A stretch of DNA of 64,000 bases from JBBCJR01 sp037190805. Its GTDB lineage: Bacteria > Pseudomonadota > Alphaproteobacteria > Sphingomonadales > Sphingomonadaceae. This document shows, piece after piece, positions 44,978 through 53,253 of this stretch. The first letter of the stretch is position 1. The number at the start of each line of letters is the position of its first letter. The position numbers and the translations under genes were made by a program. The notes beneath the pieces are model-generated. The model searched no databases. It was not told the DNA's origin and saw nothing but the letters and a program-made list of their open reading frames with translations. Location of the stretch: assembly GCA_037190805.1 (NCBI GenBank), contig JBBCJR010000023.1:1-64000 (forward strand), in the 5' to 3' direction.

Positions 44978-46402
44978 TCAGGCGGCGGTGCCGCCGACCG
45001 TGAGCCCTTCGATCATCAGCGTCGGCTGCCCAACGCCGGCCGGAACCGACTGTCCGCCCTTGCCGCAAATGCCCACGCCTTCGTCCAGCGCCATATCGTT
45101 GCCGATCGCCTTGACCTTGGTCAGCACCGTGGGCCCGTCGCCGATCAATGTCGCGCCCTTGACCGGGGCACCAAGACGGCCATTTTCGATCCGATACGCC
45201 TCGGTGCAGGAAAACACGAACTTGCCCGAGGTGATGTCGACCTGACCGCCGCCGAAGCTCTTGGCATAAATGCCGGTTTTGGCGCGGGCCAGAATCTCGC
45301 CCGGATCATCGGCGCCGCCTTCCATGAAGGTGTTAGTCATGCGCGGCATCGGCGCATGAGCATAGCTTTCACGGCGGCCGTTGCCGGTCGGCGCCATGCC
45401 CATCAGCCGGGCATTGAGCCGGTCCTGCAGATAACCCTTCAAGATACCGTCCTCGATCAGCACGGTGCGCCCCGTGGGTGTGCCCTCGTCGTCGATCGAC
45501 AGGGAACCCCGCCGACCCGCGATCGAGCCGTCGTCGACCACGGTGACGCCGGGCGCGGCTACCCGCTCACCCAGGCGACCGGAAAATGCCGAGCTGCCCT
45601 TGCGGTTGAAATCGCCTTCCAGCCCATGGCCGATCGCCTCGTGCAGCAGCACGCCGGGCCAGCCCGGGCCGAGCACGACCGTCATCTCGCCCGCCGGCGC
45701 CGCAACCGAATCGAGATTGACCAACGCCTGGGCAAGGGCCACGTCGATCGCCCGGTTCCAAGTCTCCGCCTCGAACAGCCGATCATAGAGCCAGCGTCCC
45801 CCAAGGCCGTGGAAGCCGGTTTCACGGCGGCCATTCTGCTCGACCACGATCGACACGTTGAGCCTGACCAGCGGCCGGATGTCGCGGGCGGTGAAGCCGT
45901 CGGGACGGACGATCTCGACCACACTCCACGATCCCGACAGGCCGACCGTCACCTGGGCGACGCGCGGATCGCGGGCGCGGGCGGCAGCGTCGATCTCCTG
46001 ACACAGGGCGACCTTGCGCGCGAACGGCACCAGGTTCAGCGGATTGTCGTCGGTATAAAGGTGGACGTTGGTGCGGACCGGCGGCGGCGCCAGCACCCCG
46101 CCCCGCCCCTCGGCGACCAGTCGCACGGTTTCGGCGGCACGGCGGATGCCCGCCTCGGACAGATCGTTGGCATGGGCGAAGCCGGTGGTTTCACCGCTGA
46201 CGCCGCGCAGGCCGAAACCCTGACCCGAATCAAACGATGCGGTCTTCAGCCGGCCGTCGTCGAAGCCGAAGCTCTCGCTGGCGGAATATTGGAGATACAG
46301 TTCGCCATCGTCACAGCCGGCCAATGATTCCGACACGAGCGACTGGACGCGAGCCGGATCGAGATCGGGGGCGCGGGCGAAGATGGAGGCGGGATCGATC
46401 AT
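44978..46402 (-). CDS. tldD: Metalloprotease TldD
   Basis: TldD, with its partner TldE/PmbA, forms a zinc protease that matures microcin B17 and removes unfolded peptides such as CcdA. The 474-residue protein has HEAIGH at residues 254-259 (zinc His and catalytic Glu), followed by GLEGDFNRKGSSAFSG, plus MPRMTNTFMEGG and GKFVFSCTEAYRIENG. The C-terminal zinc Cys is in SCTEAYR. tldE is not nearby. The next gene upstream on this strand is a small zinc-finger protein 18 bases away. Confidence 0.95.
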   Translation of the reverse strand: MIDPASIFARAPDLDPARVQSLVSESLAGCDDGELYLQYSASESFGFDDGRLKTASFDSGQGFGLRGVSGETTGFAHANDLSEAGIRRAAETVRLVAEGRGGVLAPPPVRTNVHLYTDDNPLNLVPFARKVALCQEIDAAARARDPRVAQVTVGLSGSWSVVEIVRPDGFTARDIRPLVRLNVSIVVEQNGRRETGFHGLGGRWLYDRLFEAETWNRAIDVALAQALVNLDSVAAPAGEMTVVLGPGWPGVLLHEAIGHGLEGDFNRKGSSAFSGRLGERVAAPGVTVVDDGSIAGRRGSLSIDDEGTPTGRTVLIEDGILKGYLQDRLNARLMGMAPTGNGRRESYAHAPMPRMTNTFMEGGADDPGEILARAKTGIYAKSFGGGQVDITSGKFVFSCTEAYRIENGRLGAPVKGATLIGDGPTVLTKVKAIGNDMALDEGVGICGKGGQSVPAGVGQPTLMIEGLTVGGTAA

Positions 46403-46420
46403 CCCGCCGATATAATGCGC

Positions 46421-46633
46421 TCAGCCGACTTTGACAGTCGGGTCCGCGACACCGCCCTTGAGAACGAAGCGGCGATCACAATAGCCGCAGTCGACAAAGC
46501 CCAGCTCGTCATCAATCTGCAGGAACACGCGCGGATGGCCGAGCGAAGCGCCGCCCGGAATGTCGGTCGCCCCGTCGCAGGCGACGCGCGCCGTATCGAC
46601 GATCAGAGTTTCGGGCACGAAGGGGGTCGACAT
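46421..46633 (-). CDS. Zinc-finger CHCC-domain protein (NDUFS6-like)
   Basis: A 70-residue protein of the zf-CHCC family (PF10276 type), related to the NDUFS6/13-kDa accessory subunit of complex I. Zinc ligand candidates are Cys in RVACDG, His in LGHPRVFL and the pair CGYC followed by DRRFVL. The usual C-x(n)-H-x(n)-C-x2-C spacing is kept. Alphaproteobacterial members may bind complex I. ATG 46633 is preferred; ATG 46642 (three codons earlier) is also open. It precedes tldD. Confidence 0.85.
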   Translation of the reverse strand: MSTPFVPETLIVDTARVACDGATDIPGGASLGHPRVFLQIDDELGFVDCGYCDRRFVLKGGVADPTVKVG

Positions 46634-46691
46634 GCTGGCCATGGGCGCGCGCTTAGCAATGCTTGACGGGCGGCGCAATCCGGGCGGGGTG

Positions 46692-46787
46692 TCAGCCGAC
46701 GATAACCGCCGCCACCGCCGGATGCGGCAGCATCGCCATCGCAATCGCGATCATGGCAACGAGCAGGCTGTTGATAGCGGTGACCAT
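46692..46787 (-). CDS. Candidate 31-residue hydrophobic peptide
   Basis: ATG 46787 opens a 31-codon frame, NSLLVAMIAIAMAMLPHP then AVAAVIVG and stop, behind AGGA. It is almost one membrane helix, with two prolines. It precedes the zinc-finger gene on the same strand by 58 bases. Too short for composition tests; a leader peptide or a chance frame remain possible. Confidence 0.3.
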   Translation of the reverse strand: MVTAINSLLVAMIAIAMAMLPHPAVAAVIVG

Positions 46788-46885
46788 GGCGCCATCCTAG
46801 CCGCATCGCCGTTAACAGATCGTCGTTGGAAAAGGTTAATGCCCGCCACCTTCCAAGGGCGCGGCATTCCCACTAAGCCGGTGCC

Positions 46886-47824
46886 ATGATCAGCAGCACT
46901 CCCGATTATGCCATTGTCATCGACGATGTCCGCAAGACCTATGCGACGGGCAAGCAGGCGTTGGATGGGGTCAGTTTCCGTGTTCCGCGCGGGTCGATAT
47001 TCGGCCTTCTCGGTCCCAATGGCGCCGGCAAGTCGACCCTGATCAACATCCTCGCGGGGCTGGTCAACAAGACCAGCGGTCAGGCGACGGTGTGGGGCTT
47101 CGACATCGATCGCGACCCACGCAATGCCCGCGCCTCGATCGGCATCGTGCCGCAGGAACTGCTGTTCGATCCCTTTTTCACGCCGGCCGAGGTGCTGGAT
47201 ATCCAGGCCGGCCTCTATGGTGTGCCGAAGGCTCGGCGACGGACGATGGAACTGCTGCGCGCCGTCCACCTCGACGACAAGGCAAACGCCTATGCCCGCA
47301 CCCTGTCGGGCGGGATGAAACGCCGCCTTCTGGTCGCCAAGGCGATGGTGCATTCACCGCCCGTTCTGGTCCTCGACGAACCCACCGCCGGCGTCGACAT
47401 CGAACTGCGCCAGCAGCTCTGGGACTATGTCCAGCAGCTCAACCGCGAAGGCGTCACCGTCGTCCTCACCACCCACTATCTGGAAGAGGCAGAACAGCTG
47501 TGCGACCGGATCGCGATCATCAACCATGGCCGTGTCGTCGCTGATGAGCCGACCCGCACGCTGGTCGGCCGCGCTCAGGAAAAGGTGGTGCAGGTGACCG
47601 TCGACCGCGACATCGACACCGTGCCGGATGCGCCGTGCTTCGATCGCATCGCGGTTGCCGGACCGCGCAGCCTGACGATCGGCTACGACCGCGCCCGGGT
47701 GAACGCCGGGGATGTGCTGGGCGCGCTGGGCACGGCCGGCTATGGCATCGTCGACGTGTCGACACAGGAACCTGATCTCGAGGACGTGTTCCTCGCCCTC
47801 ACCCGTGGAGCGGCCAATGGCTGA
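46886..47824 (+). CDS. ABC transporter ATP-binding protein (ABC-2/DrrA type)
   Basis: A 312-residue ATPase subunit. Walker A is GPNGAGKST near residue 45, the Q-loop is IGIVPQELLFDP, the signature is LSGGMKRRLLVAKAM, Walker B is LVLDEPTAGVD, and the H-loop is TTHYLEEAEQL. The C-terminal extension resembles the DrrA/CcmA-type accessory domain of exporters. No permease gene flanks it. Its last eight bases overlap nadB, so it is probably co-transcribed with NAD biosynthesis. Confidence 0.9.
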   Translation: MISSTPDYAIVIDDVRKTYATGKQALDGVSFRVPRGSIFGLLGPNGAGKSTLINILAGLVNKTSGQATVWGFDIDRDPRNARASIGIVPQELLFDPFFTPAEVLDIQAGLYGVPKARRRTMELLRAVHLDDKANAYARTLSGGMKRRLLVAKAMVHSPPVLVLDEPTAGVDIELRQQLWDYVQQLNREGVTVVLTTHYLEEAEQLCDRIAIINHGRVVADEPTRTLVGRAQEKVVQVTVDRDIDTVPDAPCFDRIAVAGPRSLTIGYDRARVNAGDVLGALGTAGYGIVDVSTQEPDLEDVFLALTRGAANG

Positions 47825-49421
47825 CCGGATCGATAGTGATGTCCTGATCCTGGGATCAGGCGCCGCCGGCCTCACCGCCGCCCTCAACCTGGCCGAGACG
47901 CGCCGGGTGACGGTGGTTGCGAAGGGCGCGATCTCGGGCGGTTCCACCAGCTGGGCGCAGGGCGGCATCGCGGCCGTGATGGAGCCGGGTGACACGTTCG
48001 AAAGTCATATCGAGGATACGATCGTCGCCGGCGCCGGCCTCAACAATCGCAGATCCGTCGAGTTCGTGGTCGAGAACGCTCCCGCCGCGATCGAGCGGCT
48101 GGCAGCGCTTGGCGTGCCCTTCAACCCTGGCGATCATGACGGCGAACGCTGGCACCTGACCCGCGAGGGCGGGCACAGCCACCGCCGCATCGTCCATGTC
48201 GATGACGCCACCGGCTTCGCCGTCCAGCAGGCGCTGGAAAAGGCCGCCGTCGCCCACCCCAACATCACCCTGGTCCCCGACATGGTGGCGATCGACCTGA
48301 TCACCGACCGCCATGTCGACGGGCCGGGCGGCGACGGTCATGTCTGGGGCGCCTATGCCTACAGCCGCGCCCGCCAGCGGGTGGAGCGCTTCACGGCCCG
48401 TGCCACCGTACTGGCGACCGGCGGGGCGAGCCGCGCCTATCTCTATTCCACCAATCCGCGCGGCTCCACCGGCGACGGCATCGCGATGGCGTGGCGCGCG
48501 GGATCGCCGGTGGAGAACATGGAATTCAACCAGTTCCACCCGACCTGCCTCTACCATCATGAGGTCAAGAACTTCCTGATCACCGAGGCGATGCGGGGCG
48601 AGGGAGCCCATCTGAAGCTGCCCGACGGCACCCGCTTCATGCCCACCTTCGACGACAGGGCGGAACTGGCCCCGCGCGATGTCGTCGCCCGCGCCATCGA
48701 TCACGAGATCAAGCGGCTGGGCCTGGACTATGTCCATCTCGACATCAGCCATCAGCCGGCGGCGTTCATCGAGCAGCATTTCCCGACCATCCGCAAGCGG
48801 CTGCTCGAGCTCGGTATCGACATCACTCGCCAGCCGATCCCGGTGGTGCCCGCCGCCCACTATACCTGCGGCGGCGTCCCCATCGACCTCGACGGGCGCA
48901 CCGCCCTGCCGGGCCTCTACGCGGCAGGCGAGGTCAGCCAGTCGGGTCTCCACGGCGCCAACCGCATGGCATCCAATTCGCTGCTCGAATGTTTCGTGTT
49001 CGGCGAAAGCGCGGCACGGCACATCCTCGCCAGTTTCGACGCCCTGCCGCCCATCCCCGATGTCCGCGCATGGGACGAAAGCCGCGTGTCCGATTCGGAC
49101 GAGGATGTCGTCGTCCAGCACAACTGGCGCGAGATCCGCCGCTTCATGTGGGATTATGTCGGCATCGTCCGCACCACCAAACGGCTGGAGCGCGCCTTTC
49201 ACCGGGTCGAGCTGCTGCGTCAGGAAGTCGCCGATTATTATGGCAACTACCGTGTCACTCCCGACCTGATCGAGCTTCGCAACCTGATCGAAGTCGCCGG
49301 CCTCATCGTCCGCTCGGCCCTGGCCAGGAAGGAAAGCCGGGGCCTGCACTACACGCTCGACTATCCGGGCCTTGCCGATGCGCCGCGCGACACGCGGCTG
49401 GTGCCGGACTGGGTAGAGTAG
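47817..49421 (+). CDS. nadB: L-aspartate oxidase
   Basis: NadB oxidises L-aspartate to iminoaspartate for de novo NAD synthesis. The 534-residue flavoprotein has the FAD site LILGSGAAGLTAAL near residue 10, STSWAQGGIAA, the succinate-dehydrogenase-family HPTCLYHHEVKNFLITEAMRGEGAHL with active-site residues, and PVVPAAHYTCGGV plus LYAAGEVSQSGLHGANRMASNSLLECFVFG. ATG 47817 overlaps the ABC gene; the upstream frame belongs to that gene's shadow. nadA and nadC are not present. Confidence 0.96.
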   Translation: MADRIDSDVLILGSGAAGLTAALNLAETRRVTVVAKGAISGGSTSWAQGGIAAVMEPGDTFESHIEDTIVAGAGLNNRRSVEFVVENAPAAIERLAALGVPFNPGDHDGERWHLTREGGHSHRRIVHVDDATGFAVQQALEKAAVAHPNITLVPDMVAIDLITDRHVDGPGGDGHVWGAYAYSRARQRVERFTARATVLATGGASRAYLYSTNPRGSTGDGIAMAWRAGSPVENMEFNQFHPTCLYHHEVKNFLITEAMRGEGAHLKLPDGTRFMPTFDDRAELAPRDVVARAIDHEIKRLGLDYVHLDISHQPAAFIEQHFPTIRKRLLELGIDITRQPIPVVPAAHYTCGGVPIDLDGRTALPGLYAAGEVSQSGLHGANRMASNSLLECFVFGESAARHILASFDALPPIPDVRAWDESRVSDSDEDVVVQHNWREIRRFMWDYVGIVRTTKRLERAFHRVELLRQEVADYYGNYRVTPDLIELRNLIEVAGLIVRSALARKESRGLHYTLDYPGLADAPRDTRLVPDWVE

Positions 49422-49436
49422 AGGTCGATCTGGTGT

Positions 49437-49907
49437 CTAGCCGGCGGACCGGCACGCCGTCAGCAACTGCCTCACCCGCGCCGCGTCCAAGCCCGATCGG
49501 ATGCTGGCGCAGGGACGGCCCACCGCATCGGTCGCAATGCTGAACGGTAGCCCGCCGGTTTCCTGAAACATAAGGTTCGCCAGCCCCTGACGCTCGGCAG
49601 GGCCCGGTTGCCATCGTCGGTGCACCGCCGGCACGGACGCCAGCATTGCTCGCGTTCCGGGGGTGTCGTCCATTGCCATCACCACAACGTCCCACGGCCG
49701 GGCGGCAACCACGATCGTGGACAGGCGCGACAGTTCCTCGCGGCAGGGCGCACACCACGAGGCAACGAACATCACGATGCTCTGATGCGGATAGGCAATC
49801 TCGTCGGCCGCCCACGCGGGCCCGGCAAGCATCAATAAACCGGACATGCCGACAGCAGCGGCAATGCTTACCCGGCGGCTGGTGCGCCTTATCGCCACTA
49901 TGGACAT
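49437..49907 (-). CDS. Periplasmic thioredoxin-like protein
   Basis: A 156-residue secreted protein with a signal peptide (VGMSGLLMLAGPAWAADE) and a thioredoxin-fold active site FVASWCAPCREEL (CxxC near residue 54). This resembles the TlpA/redoxin family. A second Cys pair may sit near the C-terminus (RPCASIR, LTACRSAG). ATG 49907 is preceded by GGAGG at seven bases. It is transcribed away from the TPR/TonB-like gene, whose start is 42 bases distant. Substrate unknown. Confidence 0.8.
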   Translation of the reverse strand: MSIVAIRRTSRRVSIAAAVGMSGLLMLAGPAWAADEIAYPHQSIVMFVASWCAPCREELSRLSTIVVAARPWDVVVMAMDDTPGTRAMLASVPAVHRRWQPGPAERQGLANLMFQETGGLPFSIATDAVGRPCASIRSGLDAARVRQLLTACRSAG

Positions 49908-49949
49908 CGCCAGGCCTCCATGCTCTGTTTGGACAAGGGGGACGGTCAC

Positions 49950-51917
49950 ATGATCTTGCTCGGCTTGCATATGATAATGGCGGCCCAGACCAGCGTGCAA
50001 CCATCGGCGCCGACGTCCGCCCCCACACTCCAGCAGCAGTTCGATGCCGCCAGCGAAGCTGGAGTGAGCGGCAAATGCGACGAGGCGATCGGGCTGTTCA
50101 ATAAGCTGGAAGGCATGGCCACCGTCCAGCGCAACCCCGGGGTTGCGGCGACGATCGCCGTCCGGAAGGGCCGCTGTCTGATCGCGACCGGCCAGTCGAG
50201 CGAGGGCGAAGCCGCGATCAGGCGCGGCCTGCCTGTTCTGGCCGACCAGGAAGGGGCGGCGGTGGATGATGTCCGCGAAGGATATCTCAGCCTCGGTCAC
50301 GCTGCGATGATGCGCCTCGACTATGATGCTGCCGCCCACGCGATGCGGGCTGCACTGCGCAATGCGACCGGGATGGACCGGGTGCCCGCGCTGCTTGGCC
50401 TATCGCAGGTGCTCGGATTCGACGGTGACGGCGAGGCGCTCCGCTATGCGGCCGAGGCGCGGGCCATCGTCGCGGAAACGCCGAATGCCGACAAGCTGCT
50501 GATGGCGCAGGTTCAAACCCTTCATGCTCGCGCATTGCTCAACAGTGGCCAGGATGCCGAAGCCTATGCGCTGCTGCGCGACAGTCTGGCCAAGCAGGGA
50601 GGCCTGGGTCTGAAAGTGGGCCGTGACGATCTGGCCACCCGCTCGGATCTGGCGATCGCGGCAATGCTGAACGGCAAACGCGAAGACGCCAGACGCTTTC
50701 TTGCCTATACTGGCGCCGGGCGTTTTCAGGAGTCCCCCTTTACCCGTGCCCGGATGATGCGGTCGCCGCTCTGCGGCGTTGGCGGCGTCAAACCTGAAGA
50801 CGTCGCCATCGTCGAGTTCGCGGTGAATGAAGACGGCAGCGTGAACCAAGTGATGCCGATCTATACGCGCGGCAATCGCGAGGTGGCGCTGTCCTTTGCC
50901 CGGGCGGTCCTCGACTGGTCGTGGTCTCCCGCCGCCGCACAGGCCATTCCCGCACTGTTTCGTACCATGACGCGGGTCGAGCTGCGCTGCACCAACGCCG
51001 ATAATCGGCCCGACATCTACCAACCCCTCGCCGATGCGACAGATAGTTGGCTGCGCGAGCGCCGTCAGAACGCGACCAGCGACTGGTACCGGATGCCCGA
51101 TGCCCGCGCCGCCGGTTTGCAGCGTACCGCCCTCGATGCGGCACGGCAGGCGGGCGATCGTCCAGCCGTGCTGGAAACGCTCATCGCTATCGGCCGCAAC
51201 CACGTAATTTCGGTGAGCGAGAGCACGGCAGCGCTGGCCGAAGCAACGACGCTGGCCAAGGAGTTGAACGCGCCGGCAACCGCACGCGCCCTGGTCGCCA
51301 TTTTCAATATTCGCGCCGAGGAATCGCGCAATGGGCCAAGATCGGAAAAATTGCGGTCATTGCTGAGCCAGGCAGACATCGCGGCCGATCCGCTGGCCGC
51401 CGCTACCGTGCGGCTGGCGATCGTGGATCAGATCGACCGAACGGCCTCATCTCCGGAAGCAGCGGCCTTGCTCGATGCCGTGATCGATGATGCCGCCCTG
51501 CCGGCACACCATCCGTTGAAAGTGAACGCCCTTTTGCAGCGCGCCGACATGCTGGCCGCCAACAAGGATTTGGATGCCGCCCACGCCCTCTTCATCCGCA
51601 CCGGACTGACCGAGGAGCAGTGCGCCTTTCTGGGCCTGACGCCCGTCATGCGATCCAGCGGGGTCTCGTCCAGCGACTATCCGAATGCCGCAGCCGCCAT
51701 GGGTTTCGAGGGCTGGGTCAAGGCAGAATATGACATCACCGCCGACGGCGCCACCGTCGCGCCACGGGTGACGATCGCCTACCCGCCCTATGTGTTCAAC
51801 GATGCCGGCCTGTCGATCAGTCGCGGCATCAGATATGCCAGCAGCTATCGCCCGTCAGGCGGACTTACCTGTTCGGCCCAAACCGGCAACATCCACTTTC
51901 GCCTGCCTAGTTTCTAG
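49950..51917 (+). CDS. TPR protein with TonB-C-like domains
   Basis: A 655-residue protein with a short hydrophobic leader (MILLGLHMIMAAQ). Residues about 30-230 are TPR-like helical repeats. Two segments resemble TonB C-terminal domains: VAIVEFAVNEDGSVNQVMPIYTRG (about 285-360), and EGWVKAEYDITADGATVAPRVTIAYPP at the C-terminus (about 585-655). A second helical region lies between them. Similar architecture occurs in sphingomonad 'energy transducer TonB' proteins, but no transmembrane anchor beyond the leader is evident. ATG 49950 has AAGGGGGA upstream and is preferred to ATG 49920. Confidence 0.75.
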   Translation: MILLGLHMIMAAQTSVQPSAPTSAPTLQQQFDAASEAGVSGKCDEAIGLFNKLEGMATVQRNPGVAATIAVRKGRCLIATGQSSEGEAAIRRGLPVLADQEGAAVDDVREGYLSLGHAAMMRLDYDAAAHAMRAALRNATGMDRVPALLGLSQVLGFDGDGEALRYAAEARAIVAETPNADKLLMAQVQTLHARALLNSGQDAEAYALLRDSLAKQGGLGLKVGRDDLATRSDLAIAAMLNGKREDARRFLAYTGAGRFQESPFTRARMMRSPLCGVGGVKPEDVAIVEFAVNEDGSVNQVMPIYTRGNREVALSFARAVLDWSWSPAAAQAIPALFRTMTRVELRCTNADNRPDIYQPLADATDSWLRERRQNATSDWYRMPDARAAGLQRTALDAARQAGDRPAVLETLIAIGRNHVISVSESTAALAEATTLAKELNAPATARALVAIFNIRAEESRNGPRSEKLRSLLSQADIAADPLAAATVRLAIVDQIDRTASSPEAAALLDAVIDDAALPAHHPLKVNALLQRADMLAANKDLDAAHALFIRTGLTEEQCAFLGLTPVMRSSGVSSSDYPNAAAAMGFEGWVKAEYDITADGATVAPRVTIAYPPYVFNDAGLSISRGIRYASSYRPSGGLTCSAQTGNIHFRLPSF

Positions 51918-51935
51918 AAGCGGGGTCAACGGCCC

Positions 51936-52277
51936 CTAGAAAGGCCCCATGGCGGCGACGCGCTGGTCGAACAGTTCGCGCAGGCGCAGGATGCGCTCGT
52001 CATAGCGTTGCAGCAGACAATCGCCGTCGTCGCCGCAGGCGCGACGCTGGGCCAGCCACGCGGTCTGGTCGCGCTGCAGCAGGTCCTGACCGCCCAAGGG
52101 CACCAACCCCATCATCTGGGTGAAGCGCAAGGCCAGCTCGACATCGCGATCGTTGAGCAGCCGGCTGGCGCAGATCGCCCTTTCGTCCGCCATCGACGCC
52201 TTGGCGCAATCGAAGCTGGCGGCCGCGGCAGCAGCCGGCAGGAGGCCAGTCAGAGCCACGGCCCCAGCCACGACCAT
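51936..52277 (-). CDS. LprI-like lysozyme-inhibitor family protein
   Basis: A 113-residue secreted protein. An Ala-rich signal peptide (VVAGAVALTGLLPAAAAAA) is followed by SFDCAKASMADERAICAS and a second Cys pair RRACGDDGDCLLQRY. The Cys pattern and DREV/DRDVELA helix resemble the LprI N-terminal/DUF1311 family of small periplasmic proteins, some of which inhibit lysozyme. ATG 52277 is supported by the signal peptide; the frame upstream overlaps a different gene's region. Converges with the TPR gene. Confidence 0.78.
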   Translation of the reverse strand: MVVAGAVALTGLLPAAAAAASFDCAKASMADERAICASRLLNDRDVELALRFTQMMGLVPLGGQDLLQRDQTAWLAQRRACGDDGDCLLQRYDERILRLRELFDQRVAAMGPF

Positions 52278-52285
52278 TGATCCGG

Positions 52286-52408
52286 TCAGGTCGCGGTGTC
52301 CACGGCGACGTCCGCCGCCCCCTTCACCGCTTTCACGGGCGCGGTGATGACGGTCGACATGCATCCCGCCAGCAACAATCCCAATCCGCATAGCAGCACG
52401 ATCCGCAT
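52286..52408 (-). CDS. Small lipoprotein (NF038104-like)
   Basis: A 40-residue lipoprotein: MRIVLLCGLGLLLAGC has a lipobox LLAGC with Cys16, followed by MSTVITAPVKAVKGAADV. Very short lipoproteins of this kind are frequent in sphingomonads and usually annotated as NF038104 family. ATG 52408 has GAGGAG about ten to twelve bases upstream. It lies directly before the LprI-like gene, eight bases from its start. Confidence 0.72.
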   Translation of the reverse strand: MRIVLLCGLGLLLAGCMSTVITAPVKAVKGAADVAVDTAT

Positions 52409-52460
52409 CGCCAGCCCACTCCTCGCGCAATCTAGATCAAGTCGGGCGCGGCACCAAACC

Positions 52461-52814
52461 TCACACCATGAAGCTTTCGCCGCATCCGCACATGCCCTTG
52501 GCATTGGGGTTGGCGAAGACGAAGCCGGCGGTGAAGTCATCCTCCGCCCAGTCCATGGTCGACCCGATCAGATAGAGGACCGATCCGGCGTCGATATAGA
52601 GGTCGCCGCCAGGCGTCGTCACCCGCTCGTCCAGCGGATCGGCGGCCATCACATAGTCGACCGAATAGGCGAGGCCCGAACAGCCCTTGCGCGGGGTCGA
52701 CAGCTTCACCCCGACGCTGCCCTCGGGCGCACGGGCCATCAGCGCAGCGATCCGCGCTTCGGCCGTGGGGGTGAGGGTGATGGCGGCTGGGCGGGCGCGG
52801 GCGATGGTGGCCAT
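52461..52814 (-). CDS. sufA: SUF iron-sulfur carrier protein (HesB/IscA type)
   Basis: A 117-residue A-type carrier that accepts Fe-S clusters from the SufBCD scaffold. The three conserved cysteines are in RKGCSGLAYSVDYV and GMCGCGESF at the C-terminus. It is the last gene of the suf operon, one base after the sufT stop. SufA, IscA and ErpA subtypes are not distinguished by sequence; context favours SufA. ATG 52814 has a GGATG-like site. Confidence 0.9.
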   Translation of the reverse strand: MATIARARPAAITLTPTAEARIAALMARAPEGSVGVKLSTPRKGCSGLAYSVDYVMAADPLDERVTTPGGDLYIDAGSVLYLIGSTMDWAEDDFTAGFVFANPNAKGMCGCGESFMV

Positions 52815-52815
52815 A

Positions 52816-53253
52816 TCACAGCATCCCGAGTTCGAGTTTGGCTTCATCGGACATCTTGGAGGGGTCCCAGGGCGGATCCCAGACCAGATTGACCTCGGCG
52901 GAGCCGACGCCCGGCACGCTGCCGACCCGCAGTTCGACCTCGCCCGGCATCGATTCGGCGACCGGGCAGTGCGGCGTGGTCAGCGTCATCGTCACCACGG
53001 CATGCCCGTCCGAGGTGACATCGACACCGTAGATGAGGCCGAGATCGTAGATATTGACCGGAATCTCCGGATCGTAAATCTCGCGCAGGGCGTTCACCAC
53101 CTGGTCGAACAACGCGCCGCCCGGCTCCCCGGCGGGAAGCTCCGCCGGCTTCTGGGTCAGAAAGCCTTCCAGATAGTCGGCGGCGCGCGGCCGGGCCGGC
53201 GGCGCCGGGGCGGCATCGACTTCCTCGATCTCGATAGAACGGTTGTCGGTCAT
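52816..53253 (-). CDS. sufT: SUF system assembly protein SufT (MIP18/DUF59)
   Basis: A 145-residue DUF59 protein. The core EIYDPEIPVNIYDLGLIYGVDV and TTPHCPVAESMPGEVELRV carries the conserved Cys of the family, and ends in LVWDPPWDPSKMSDEAK. SufT aids Fe-S protein maturation, notably lipoate-related or aconitase targets in other bacteria. The ATG overlaps the sufS stop (ATGA) and sufA follows one base later. A Pro/Ala-rich N-terminal extension (about 1-35) is typical of alphaproteobacteria. Confidence 0.92.
   Translation of the reverse strand: MTDNRSIEIEEVDAAPAPPARPRAADYLEGFLTQKPAELPAGEPGGALFDQVVNALREIYDPEIPVNIYDLGLIYGVDVTSDGHAVVTMTLTTPHCPVAESMPGEVELRVGSVPGVGSAEVNLVWDPPWDPSKMSDEAKLELGML

Noticed and set aside
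47856..49349. 497-codon minus-strand frame over nadB
   Set aside because: Antisense shadow; His/Asp/Gly-rich composition, no motif.
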